Shown piece after piece: positions 8,716 to 17,126 of a DNA stretch of 64,000 nucleotides (the first letter of the stretch is position 1; each line of letters starts with the position of its first letter). The notes beneath the pieces are model-generated. The model saw only the letters and a list, made by a program, of their open reading frames with translations. It did not search any database and was not told the origin of the DNA. A program made the translations under genes and the position numbers. Source of the DNA: an uncultured Pelagibacteraceae bacterium (GTDB lineage Bacteria; Pseudomonadota; Alphaproteobacteria; Pelagibacterales; Pelagibacteraceae); contig CACGAU010000008.1 in assembly GCA_902571135.1 (NCBI GenBank), positions 1-64,000 on the forward strand, read 5' to 3'.

Positions 8716-9300
8716 ATGGAAACTTTCATTAAATTTGCGGATACACTTAGCACCTCAATGGGTAAAGCATTTTCTTGGTGTATTGTGATTTTAATGGGCG
8801 GAACAGTATACGAAGTTGTTATGGCTTATGTTTTTAACAAGCCAACTTTATGGAATTTTGATTTTAGTATGCAAATGTACGGGGCAATACTAATGATGTC
8901 AGGTGCATACTGTTTAGCGACCGAAGCCCATGTAAGAGGTGATGTAATTTACCGATTATTTAAACAAAGAACTCAAGCTTGGATAGATTTAGTCCTTTAT
9001 TTTATTTTCTTTTTTCCAGGCGTCGTTGCTTTAGCATTTTACGGATATGAATACGCTGCAATAGCTTGGAAAATAAAAGAAACAAGTTGGAGTAGTCCAG
9101 CTCAAATACAAATTTATATGGTTAAATCAATGATACCTGCTGCAGGTACATTGTTAATTATTCAAGGAATTGCAGAAGTTTTTAGATCAATCATTTGCAT
9201 TAAAACAGGGCAATGGCCTATGCGAATGGTAGTTGCTGAGGAAACAGAACAAATGTTGATGAGAACATCACAAGAGGAAGATAAATCAAATGTTATTTAG
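8716..9300 (+). CDS. dctQ: TRAP transporter small permease subunit 1 (DctQ)
   Basis: A 194-residue membrane protein with four predicted helices. It carries the family motif around AHVRGDVIYRLF, close to the HVRVDVLY consensus. It assembles with the large subunit to move the ligand of the upstream binding protein using an ion gradient. There is no clear ribosome binding site. The reading frame overlaps the large-subunit gene by 11 bp, which suggests coupled translation. Confidence 0.9.
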   Translation: METFIKFADTLSTSMGKAFSWCIVILMGGTVYEVVMAYVFNKPTLWNFDFSMQMYGAILMMSGAYCLATEAHVRGDVIYRLFKQRTQAWIDLVLYFIFFFPGVVALAFYGYEYAAIAWKIKETSWSSPAQIQIYMVKSMIPAAGTLLIIQGIAEVFRSIICIKTGQWPMRMVVAEETEQMLMRTSQEEDKSNVI

Positions 9301-10651
9301 TCTTTCAAATCCAGAAGTTGCAATTTTGATGATGGGTATATTTCTATTTGCAGTTCTTTTAGGTTTTCCAATTGCATTTACATTGATGGCAATGGGTATC
9401 GCGTTTGGATATTACGCTTACTACGACGCGACTATGATGGAACACATTTTTGATAATAGAATTTTTCAATTATTTGTTCAAAACACTTACACTGTTATGG
9501 ATAATAATGTTCTGACAGCTGTACCATTGTTTTTGTTTATGGGTTATTTAGTTGAAAGAGCAGGAATTGTTGCAAAATTGTTTTTTGCCATAAGATTAGC
9601 TGCACACAGACTTCCAGCATCAATGGCTGTTGCTGCATTAATTACTTGTACACTGTTTTCTACAGCAACAGGAATTATTGGTGCAGTAGTGACGTTGATG
9701 GGATTATTAGCTTGGCCAGCAATGGTAAAAGCTGGCTACGATAAAAAATTTGCATCAGGAATAATATGTTCTGGAGGATGTTTGGGTATTCTAATACCAC
9801 CAAGCATTATGTTGATTGTTTACTCTGTTATTGCTCAATTATCACCTCTTAGACTTTTTGCAGCTGCTATCTTTCCAGGCTTACTTTTGGCAGGATTGTA
9901 CATTGGCTACGCGGTTATAAGAGCATGGCTGAATCCCTCCATTGCACCTAGACCTCCAAAAGAAGACATCCCACCTCGTGCAGAAATTTTAAAAGAGGTA
10001 TTAGTTTCTTTTGTACCTCTCTTCGGATTAATTATGTTAGTGCTTGGAACAATTTTAGCTGGAATAGCAACACCAGCAGAGGCCGCAGCAGCAGGAGCCT
10101 TTGGAGCATTGATTTTATCTTGGTTCTACAAAACCCTTAAATGGCAAAACTTTAAAGAGTCTGTTTTTTTAACCGCTAAAACAACAGCTATGATTATGTG
10201 GTTATTTATTGGATCTTGGACTTTTTCTTCAGTATTTTCTTACCTAGGTGGACATGAAGTTTTCGAGCATTTTTTTACTTCTATAAATATTTCAACTTGG
10301 CAATTTCTAGTAATTACACAAATTATAATTTTCCTTTTAGGGTGGCCATTAGAGTGGACTGAAATTTTAATTATTTTTGTTCCAATCTTTTTACCCCTAT
10401 TAGAAATTTTTGGAGTTAACCCATATTTTTTTGCAATGTTAATTGCTTTAAATTTGCAAACCTCTTTTTTAACGCCGCCAATGGCAATGTCAGCTTATTA
10501 TTTAAAAGGAGTTCAAAAAACTAACGTTGAATTAATGGATATTTTTAGAGGTATTATGCCGTTTTTAGCAATTGTGATTTTTGCTATGTTTTTAATGTAC
10601 ATGTTTCCTGCAATTGCTTTATGGTTACCAGAAACATTATTTGCTAACTAA
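9290..10651 (+). CDS. dctM: TRAP transporter large permease subunit 1 (DctM)
   Basis: A 453-residue protein of the normal size for DctM, with about 12 membrane segments and the typical motifs AVPLFLFMGYL, TGIIGAVVTLMG, SGGCLGILIPPS and NLQTSFLTPPMAM. It forms the ion-coupled translocation unit with the small subunit encoded before it. The amidase gene follows after 5 bp, implying co-transcription. Confidence 0.93.
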   Translation: MLFSLSNPEVAILMMGIFLFAVLLGFPIAFTLMAMGIAFGYYAYYDATMMEHIFDNRIFQLFVQNTYTVMDNNVLTAVPLFLFMGYLVERAGIVAKLFFAIRLAAHRLPASMAVAALITCTLFSTATGIIGAVVTLMGLLAWPAMVKAGYDKKFASGIICSGGCLGILIPPSIMLIVYSVIAQLSPLRLFAAAIFPGLLLAGLYIGYAVIRAWLNPSIAPRPPKEDIPPRAEILKEVLVSFVPLFGLIMLVLGTILAGIATPAEAAAAGAFGALILSWFYKTLKWQNFKESVFLTAKTTAMIMWLFIGSWTFSSVFSYLGGHEVFEHFFTSINISTWQFLVITQIIIFLLGWPLEWTEILIIFVPIFLPLLEIFGVNPYFFAMLIALNLQTSFLTPPMAMSAYYLKGVQKTNVELMDIFRGIMPFLAIVIFAMFLMYMFPAIALWLPETLFAN

Positions 10652-10656
10652 AAAAA

Positions 10657-11985
10657 ATGATAGATATTTTTACTCTTAAAGCTGAAGAGCTTGCTTTGAA
10701 AATAAAAGACGCTCAATTAACATCAGTAGAAATATGTGAAAAGTATATAGAAAGAATTAATAAATTTGAAAAAGATGTAAAGGCTTGGGCACACTTTGAT
10801 AAAAAACTTCTACTAGAAAAAGCAGCAGAAGCTGACGAATATAGAAGATCAGGTAAACCTTTAGGACCATTACACGGTGTTCCTGTAGCTGTGAAAGATA
10901 TTGTTGGAACTCTTGATATGCCAACCGAATGTGGAACTGTAATTAGAAAGGGCAAATCTTATTCACAAAATGCAGAAATAGTTGATTTATTATTAGCAGC
11001 TGGCGCAATCGTAATGGGTAAAACAGCTACAGCTGAATTAGCATATCTTGGCCCTCCTAAAACAACTAACCCACATGATTATTCAAGAACTCCAGGCGGT
11101 TCTTCAAGTGGATCTGCAGCAGCTGTTGCTTCGTTTATGGCACCTTTATCAATTGGTTCACAAACAGGTGGTTCAATAATAAGACCAGCATCATATTGTG
11201 GAGTTGTAGGTTACAAACCAACTTATGGGTTAATTTCAAGAAATGGTGTACTTAAAACTTCAGAAAAATTAGATCACATAGGTGTATTTGGAAGATCAGT
11301 AGAAGATGTTGCATTACTTTCAAAAGTTTTAATTAAAAAAGATAATTTTGACCCTGCAACCGTTCATTATTCAGCTGAGAATATACTTGCGGAAACAAAA
11401 AAAGGTCCCTTGTTTGAACCTAAATTTATTTTTTATAAAACAGATTATTGGAAAAATATTGAAAAAAAATCCAGAGAAGCTTTTGAATATTTTATAAAAT
11501 CTTTTAAAAAAAATATTGAGGTTTTTGATAACCCTTCTTATTTTAAAGATATTCATAAATATCATCAAATTATGTATGAAACTGATTTAGCAAATAATTT
11601 TGGATTATATTATAAAAAGTATAAAAAAAAATTATCTAAGCCAATGCAAGATGCAATTGTTAAAGGCAATAAACATTCAGCAAAAGAGTATGCTGAGGCC
11701 CTGGATTTCATGAAAAGAAGTTACGAGTCTTATGAAGAAGTATTTGAAGATTATCATGGAGTTTTATCGCCTGCTAGTCCTGGTGTTGCCCCCAAAAGTT
11801 TAAAAACAACTGGTTCTGCAGAATTTAATAAAGTTTGGTCTTATCTCGGAACTCCATGTATATCACTCCCATTGTTACAAGGTGATGCAAATATGCCATT
11901 AGGGGTCCAGTTAACTGGTGCTAAGTACGATGATCATAGATTTTTAGGTATTGCTAATTGGTTAGAAAAGGAATGTAATAATTAA
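10657..11985 (+). CDS. Amidase-signature family hydrolase
   Basis: A 442-residue amidase with the Lys/cis-Ser/Ser catalytic set: K80 in AVKDI, S149 in GGSSSGSAAAV and S173 in GSQTGGSIIRPAS. Such enzymes hydrolyse a C-N amide bond. The name GatA is not justified because no gatB or gatC lies nearby and the gene is in a transporter operon. The likely role is cleaving an amide brought in by one of the flanking TRAP systems, which is inference. It ends directly at the start codon of the small membrane protein. Confidence 0.88.
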   Translation: MIDIFTLKAEELALKIKDAQLTSVEICEKYIERINKFEKDVKAWAHFDKKLLLEKAAEADEYRRSGKPLGPLHGVPVAVKDIVGTLDMPTECGTVIRKGKSYSQNAEIVDLLLAAGAIVMGKTATAELAYLGPPKTTNPHDYSRTPGGSSSGSAAAVASFMAPLSIGSQTGGSIIRPASYCGVVGYKPTYGLISRNGVLKTSEKLDHIGVFGRSVEDVALLSKVLIKKDNFDPATVHYSAENILAETKKGPLFEPKFIFYKTDYWKNIEKKSREAFEYFIKSFKKNIEVFDNPSYFKDIHKYHQIMYETDLANNFGLYYKKYKKKLSKPMQDAIVKGNKHSAKEYAEALDFMKRSYESYEEVFEDYHGVLSPASPGVAPKSLKTTGSAEFNKVWSYLGTPCISLPLLQGDANMPLGVQLTGAKYDDHRFLGIANWLEKECNN

Positions 11986-12162
11986 ATGCAAAAATTAACA
12001 ACATTTTTAGGAACTTTACTTGCAACAGCTTTTTTAGTTGGTTTAGCAACTACGTTAACAAGATCAACCATGATTGGTTTTTTTGATGTCTTGCCGGTTT
12101 ATATATTGATGGCAATTGCAATCTTCATGATGGTGTATGAAGCATTTTTTGACAAAAAATAA
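11986..12162 (+). CDS. Small two-helix membrane protein, unknown function
   Basis: The ATG follows the amidase stop codon with no gap and encodes 58 residues (MQKLTTFLGT... ending FFDKK). Two hydrophobic stretches (about 5-22 and 35-52) surround a short loop with one arginine, and the end is charged, so it looks like a small integral membrane protein. It could be an accessory to the TRAP transporters or the amidase. I do not recognise a family. Its exact abutment to the amidase and its clean hydrophobic pattern support it being real. Confidence 0.65.
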   Translation: MQKLTTFLGTLLATAFLVGLATTLTRSTMIGFFDVLPVYILMAIAIFMMVYEAFFDKK

Positions 12163-12190
12163 TTTTAATTAATCTCTTATTTACTACCTC

Positions 12191-12210
12191 AGATTGTAAT
12201 ACAATCTTTT
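12191..12210 (+). terminator. Possible weak terminator
   Basis: AGATTGT (12191-12197) and ACAATCT (12201-12207) form a 7 bp stem with a 3 nt loop and a short T-run. It lies 28 bp after the small membrane-protein gene and may end the first TRAP/amidase transcript. Confidence 0.4.
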
Positions 12211-12254
12211 AAAGTTATTTTACTCTAGACTTAAATGCACAATTGTAATTTACT

Positions 12255-12289
12255 CTGAACAGTTAATTAACAAAGAAGAGGAGATACTA
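12255..12289 (+). promoter_or_regulatory. Conserved leader block before TRAP binding-protein gene 2
   Basis: CTGAACAGTTAATTAAC (12255-12271) differs by one base from the block at 7451 and holds the same GTTAATTAAC palindrome. The ribosome binding site GAGGAGA follows. It is either a retained piece of a duplicated leader or an operator shared by both TRAP systems. Confidence 0.55.
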
Positions 12290-13414
12290 ATGATTAAAGA
12301 AAAAAAATCATTGAAGGTTTCTAGATCACCTTCAAGACGTAAGTTCTTTAAAACTGCAGCTGCAACTGGTGTTGCTGCTGTTGCTTTATCTGCTCCAGCA
12401 GTTGCCAAAGAAAGAGTTGAAGCTTCTATGGTGGCTACTTGGCCTAGAGATTTTCCAGGTCTAGGAACTGGTGCACAAAGACTTGCTCAAAGATTAAGCG
12501 ATATGAGTGACGGTAGAATTCAAGTTACTTATTACGCTGCTAACGAGAGGGTAAAAGCATTTGACTCGTTTGACGAAGTTGCTTCAGGTAACTCTCAAAT
12601 GTATCACGGTGCTGATTACTACTGGGTTAAAAAACACCCTGCATTTGGATATTTTACTGCCGTTCCATTTGGTTTCACATATGCTGAAATGAATGCGTGG
12701 TTAAAATTTGCTGGTGGACAAGAGTTGTGGGATGAATTGACTGATGATTTTGGAACACAAAGTTTTGCTGCTGGTAACACTGGAGTGCAAATGGGTGGTT
12801 GGTTTAACAAAAAAATTAGATCAGCTAATGACTTTAAAGGTTTAAAAATGCGTATGCCTGGTTTAGGTGGACAAGTTCTTGGAAAACTTGGTGGTTCTCC
12901 AATTTCACTTCCTGGTGGACAAATTTATGAAAACCTTGTGTCTGGTGCAATTGATGCAACTGAATGGGTAGGACCTTGGAACGATGAAGCTATGAAGTTC
13001 CAGGAAGCTGCTAAGTATTATTACTATCCAGGAATGCATGAACCAGGATCTACACTAGCTTGTGGAGTTAACAAATCTTGGTTTACTAGTTTGTCAAAAT
13101 CAGATCAGTTAATTATTAAAACTGCATGTGATTGGGCTGATACAACTACAATGGCTGAATACAATGCTAAAAACGGAGCTGCACTAGCACGATTAGTTAA
13201 CGAAAGTGGAGTTAAACTAGAGAAGTTTAACGATAAAGTTTACGATGCTTTCGCTAAAGGTGCTGCTGAAGTTTTCGATGAAGTTCAACAACATAGTGCT
13301 CTTGCTAAGAAAGTACATGCTGCCTTTGTTAAAGGTCGTAAGGAAATTGGTGCTTGGACTAACTTGTCTGACGGGCCATATGTTGCTCAAAGAAATAGAG
13401 CATTAGGAGTATAA
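12290..13414 (+). CDS. TRAP transporter substrate-binding protein 2 (TakP-like, Tat-exported)
   Basis: A 374-residue paralog of the protein at 7482 with an almost identical twin-arginine signal (SRRKFF at 15-20). It resembles TakP and lactate-type TRAP proteins that bind 2-oxo or 2-hydroxy acids: AGNTGVQMGGWFN, KMRMPGLGG with R188, and ATEWVGP with E225-W226, the Glu-Trp pair that in TakP helps hold a cation (recalled from memory). The ligand class (small oxo/hydroxy acid) is inferred from that similarity. A hairpin terminator follows the gene. Confidence 0.9.
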   Translation: MIKEKKSLKVSRSPSRRKFFKTAAATGVAAVALSAPAVAKERVEASMVATWPRDFPGLGTGAQRLAQRLSDMSDGRIQVTYYAANERVKAFDSFDEVASGNSQMYHGADYYWVKKHPAFGYFTAVPFGFTYAEMNAWLKFAGGQELWDELTDDFGTQSFAAGNTGVQMGGWFNKKIRSANDFKGLKMRMPGLGGQVLGKLGGSPISLPGGQIYENLVSGAIDATEWVGPWNDEAMKFQEAAKYYYYPGMHEPGSTLACGVNKSWFTSLSKSDQLIIKTACDWADTTTMAEYNAKNGAALARLVNESGVKLEKFNDKVYDAFAKGAAEVFDEVQQHSALAKKVHAAFVKGRKEIGAWTNLSDGPYVAQRNRALGV

Positions 13415-13432
13415 TTAATTCTAATTATTACT

Positions 13433-13460
13433 AGAGGGCCCTTAAATGGGCCCTCTTTTT
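13433..13460 (+). terminator. Intrinsic terminator after TRAP binding-protein gene 2
   Basis: AGAGGGCCC (13433-13441) and GGGCCCTCT (13448-13456) form a perfect 9 bp stem with a 6 nt loop, followed by T's. Like the hairpins at 3434 and 8657, it lies between a binding-protein gene and its permease genes. Confidence 0.85.
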
Positions 13461-13484
13461 ATATATCATTAAAAGATTTTTAAT

Positions 13485-14468
13485 ATGATGGCGAAAAATA
13501 ACTTATCTATTTTAATAAGAATATTTAGTTATTCTATTTTAGCCTTAACATTAGTTTTTCTAATTAATAATGTTTTAACAGTTTGGTTTGATTGGCCAGG
13601 AGTTAAAAAACTTTTTGCTCATTACGAATTATTTGGTTTTAAAAAATTAAATAAGCCTTTAGAGGGACTAGCAATAAACTTATCATATATTCAATTACTA
13701 TTTTATTTTATATCTCTCATAGGAGTTATATTTTTTGTTTTGAAATCTATAAAACAAACATTACAGACAGACTCTGAGATCTTAACAAAAATTACAGCTT
13801 ACGTTGTGAGATCTTCTTTCTGGGCTGTATTAATTGTTGGAGTAGCAGATTTTTTAATCTCATTTATGGTTGTAGAGAAACTAGTTGAGCCAATTTTTGG
13901 TGAACAACTTAAAATTAATTTAGTAATACCTGCCTTTAGAATTACATATATACATTTTCCTTTAATATTGGCTTCTTTTGTAATTGGTTATTTTACAAGA
14001 TCTGTAGGGTTTATTTGGTTAGCAGTTTTAGTAGTTGGAAGTGAATTTTTAATTGTATTATCAAGATTTATTTTTCAATATGAACAAGCATTCCAAGGTG
14101 ACTTAGTTCGTTTTTGGTATGCAGCCCTTTATTTATTTGCAAGCGCTTATGCATTAATTCACGAGGGCCATGTAAGAGTTGATGTTCTTTATACTGGTTT
14201 TAGTGAGCGTAAAAAAGCATGGACTAATGCAATTGGGTCATTAATTCTAGGAATTCCTTTATGTTTGATTGTAATATTTTTAGGCATGGGGGGCAAAGCT
14301 AGTATCATCAATGGTCCTGTAATTTCATTTGAAATTACGCAGCAAGGTTCAAACGGATTATATTTACTTTATCTAATGGCAGTTTATTTAGCTGTGTTTG
14401 CAGTAAGTATGTTAACTCAATTCACTAGCTACTTTATGAGTAGCAGTCATAAACTTTTGAAGAATTAA
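13485..14468 (+). CDS. dctQ: TRAP transporter small permease subunit 2, enlarged
   Basis: At 327 residues this is much longer than a usual DctQ of about 160-200. The family core is in the C-terminal half, with the motif EGHVRVDVLY and its four helices. The N-terminal half (about 1-150) adds several more hydrophobic segments. Extended small subunits are known from the mannitol/chloroaromatic TRAP branch, so this is probably a family feature. The start could be either of two consecutive ATGs (13485 or 13488). The large subunit begins 3 bp downstream. Confidence 0.85.
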   Translation: MMAKNNLSILIRIFSYSILALTLVFLINNVLTVWFDWPGVKKLFAHYELFGFKKLNKPLEGLAINLSYIQLLFYFISLIGVIFFVLKSIKQTLQTDSEILTKITAYVVRSSFWAVLIVGVADFLISFMVVEKLVEPIFGEQLKINLVIPAFRITYIHFPLILASFVIGYFTRSVGFIWLAVLVVGSEFLIVLSRFIFQYEQAFQGDLVRFWYAALYLFASAYALIHEGHVRVDVLYTGFSERKKAWTNAIGSLILGIPLCLIVIFLGMGGKASIINGPVISFEITQQGSNGLYLLYLMAVYLAVFAVSMLTQFTSYFMSSSHKLLKN

Positions 14469-14471
14469 ATA

Positions 14472-17123
14472 ATGGAACATTTATTTTTAGCTTTACTTGT
14501 AATTATAATGATTGGAGCATTAGCTTCTGGTTTTCCAGTAGCTTTTGCATTACCTGGATCAGCAATAATTTCAATCGGGCTTGCTGCTTTTTTTGGTTAC
14601 TTATTTGCAGGAGATAGTAGTGCTTATTTTGCTGTTGATGGCCCCAAAGAATGGTTAACCGCCGGTATTACAAACTTTAGGAGTAACTACTGGGATGTAG
14701 AAACTGATACTTTAATTGCAATTCCTTTATTTATTTTCATGGGGATCATGCTGCAAAAATCAAAAATTGCGGAAGATCTTTTAGTTACAATGGGGCAGCT
14801 GTTTGGACCTATCCCAGGAGGTTTAGGAATATCAGTAATTTTTGTTGGGGCGTTACTTGCAGCTACCACGGGTATTGTTGGCGCAACAGTAATAGCAATG
14901 GGATTAATATCATTACCCACAATGCTTAATAATAAATACGATAAAAGTTTAGCAAGTGGTATTGTTTGTTCATCAGGAACTCTTGGGCAAATCATACCTC
15001 CTTCAATTGTATTAATTATTATAGCAGATCAATTAGCTAGCGCAGCAGACGTTGCAAATACTATGCGTCAGACTGATTACAAAATTTTAACTGGTGAATT
15101 TAATATGCCTGGAGAATTTAGAGTGGGATCTACCTCTGCAGGAGATATGTTTTTGGGGGCATTATTACCTGGTTTAGTATTGGTTGGTTTATATATGATT
15201 TATGTATTTGTGTACGCAAGACTAAATCCCAAGGCAGCTCCTCCCGTTCCATTTAAAGGAAATTTTGACTCAAAATTTTGGATTAAGGTTTTAATAGTAA
15301 TTATTCCTCCCCTTGCTTTAATTTTTGCAGTTTTAGGATCTATACTTTTAGGTATTGCAACCGTTAATCAAGCCGGATCAATTGGAGCAATAGGTGCAAC
15401 CATGATGGCTGGTTATCGTTTACATAAAGGTAAAAAAGATGCTTACTATCCAATTATAATTGCAATTTTATCTGTTATTCCAATTTATATTTTGTCTAAG
15501 AATTATAATTTAAATATTAAGGCTGTAGAAACTAGAGATCTTACAGCAATTTTTATCACAGGATTTTTTACAATTACTTTTTTAATTGGAATTGTTTGGA
15601 GTTTTTGGAGAGCATACAAAATTGAGAATGTTTTAAGAGAGGTTGTTACAGAAACATGTGTAACAACTTCAATGGTTTTTATAATTTTATTAGGTGCAGC
15701 AATGTTAACCTCTGGATTTAGAGCATTTGGAGGTGAAGAGCTAGTAAGAGATTTTCTTCAAGATTTGCCAGGGGGATTTTGGACACAGTTTATTGTTGTA
15801 ATGGCAGTGATTTTTTTACTAGGTTTCTTTCTTGATTTTATAGAAATAGCCGTTGTTGTTGTTCCTATCATTGCTCCGATATTATTAGCTGAACCAGGAG
15901 CTAATGTAAGTGCAATTTGGCTTGGTGTAATGATTGGGGTGAATTTACAAACCTCCTTTTTAACACCACCGTTTGGTTTTGCATTATTTTACTTAAAAGG
16001 TGTAGCTTCAAAACTTGTTACTACTTTAAATATCTGGAAAGGTGTTGTTCCATTCATTATTTTACAATTAATAGGTCTTGGAATTGTCGGTTTCTATCCA
16101 TCATTAGTAAACTATCTACCAGCAAGAACATATTTAACATCGAACGTTGCTCCACCGCCGATGAATCCAAAGTTACAATATTGCTTACAAGAGTATAAAT
16201 TTGCGATTTACAACACTGAAGAACAAAGAATTACTAATGCAATAAAAGACATGCAGAAATTAACTCCCACAAATCTTCCAATGGATAAACTAGATATTTT
16301 TGAAGAGCATTTTGATAATGCGTTGGGGACTTTTGCTATTGTTAAAAAACTTCAAAAAACGGAGCAAGAATATGAATTATTTACAAAAGATTATAGGGAC
16401 TTGCATTTCAATGTAAGAAAAATTGAGAAAAAAATTAGAAAAATAGACCAGAAAATTAAAAAAACAAAAGCTGAAATTAGAAATTTAGATGATGATAATT
16501 TATCAGATAAAAATAAATTAGAATTAAAGATCGAGAATTACGAGTTAGAAATTAAAGAACTTCAAAATAAAGTTCCTGAAAATTGGAAAGCTAAAAATGG
16601 AGAGTTTGAAATATTGCACAAAGCAAAAAACACAAGAACTAAAAGATATAGAAAAAACGTTGATGAAGCTTATGAAACTCTGGATCAAATAGTAATGTTT
16701 ATAAACGATAATGAAAAATTAAAAGAACTTTCACCAGAAATAAAAGAATTAAAATATAATATTGATAATAAAAATTACGAAAACACAATATCAATAATTG
16801 ATAATCTTTTTGAAAAACTAGGAGAAATTTCTGGAACCGAAGAATTTGCAAATAAATTAGATGACCTAATATCTGTTATAGATAATGATGAGGTAGATGA
16901 GCAAAAATTGTCTGAAGTAAGTTCAGAGACTTTTGATCTTTTTAATTTAGAAGTTTCATGGAGAGATGATGCTAATAAGAATTTGATGCCTGAATTAATT
17001 AAATATAATGATGTTATTAAACATAATATTGGTCTTAGACTTCAAAACAGATTAACTAAAGAACAAGCTAAATTTGTTGCAAGGTGTAACTCAGTTCATA
17101 GAGATATATCTTTAAACTTTTAA
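14472..17123 (+). CDS. dctM: TRAP transporter large permease subunit 2 with C-terminal coiled-coil extension
   Basis: 883 residues, about twice the normal size. Residues 1 to about 555 form the DctM membrane domain (IAIPLFIFMG, TGIVGATVIAMG, SGTLGQIIPPS, NLQTSFLTPPFG). It has extra segments at about 185-225 and 300-390, the second hydrophobic. From about 556 the protein becomes soluble, highly charged and rich in Lys/Glu, with coiled-coil character strongest at about 630-700. No domain was recognised in this tail of about 330 residues. The frame is continuous across the junction. The tail could link the transporter to a cytoplasmic partner, which is speculation. Confidence 0.88.
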   Translation: MEHLFLALLVIIMIGALASGFPVAFALPGSAIISIGLAAFFGYLFAGDSSAYFAVDGPKEWLTAGITNFRSNYWDVETDTLIAIPLFIFMGIMLQKSKIAEDLLVTMGQLFGPIPGGLGISVIFVGALLAATTGIVGATVIAMGLISLPTMLNNKYDKSLASGIVCSSGTLGQIIPPSIVLIIIADQLASAADVANTMRQTDYKILTGEFNMPGEFRVGSTSAGDMFLGALLPGLVLVGLYMIYVFVYARLNPKAAPPVPFKGNFDSKFWIKVLIVIIPPLALIFAVLGSILLGIATVNQAGSIGAIGATMMAGYRLHKGKKDAYYPIIIAILSVIPIYILSKNYNLNIKAVETRDLTAIFITGFFTITFLIGIVWSFWRAYKIENVLREVVTETCVTTSMVFIILLGAAMLTSGFRAFGGEELVRDFLQDLPGGFWTQFIVVMAVIFLLGFFLDFIEIAVVVVPIIAPILLAEPGANVSAIWLGVMIGVNLQTSFLTPPFGFALFYLKGVASKLVTTLNIWKGVVPFIILQLIGLGIVGFYPSLVNYLPARTYLTSNVAPPPMNPKLQYCLQEYKFAIYNTEEQRITNAIKDMQKLTPTNLPMDKLDIFEEHFDNALGTFAIVKKLQKTEQEYELFTKDYRDLHFNVRKIEKKIRKIDQKIKKTKAEIRNLDDDNLSDKNKLELKIENYELEIKELQNKVPENWKAKNGEFEILHKAKNTRTKRYRKNVDEAYETLDQIVMFINDNEKLKELSPEIKELKYNIDNKNYENTISIIDNLFEKLGEISGTEEFANKLDDLISVIDNDEVDEQKLSEVSSETFDLFNLEVSWRDDANKNLMPELIKYNDVIKHNIGLRLQNRLTKEQAKFVARCNSVHRDISLNF

Positions 17124-17126
17124 TTA

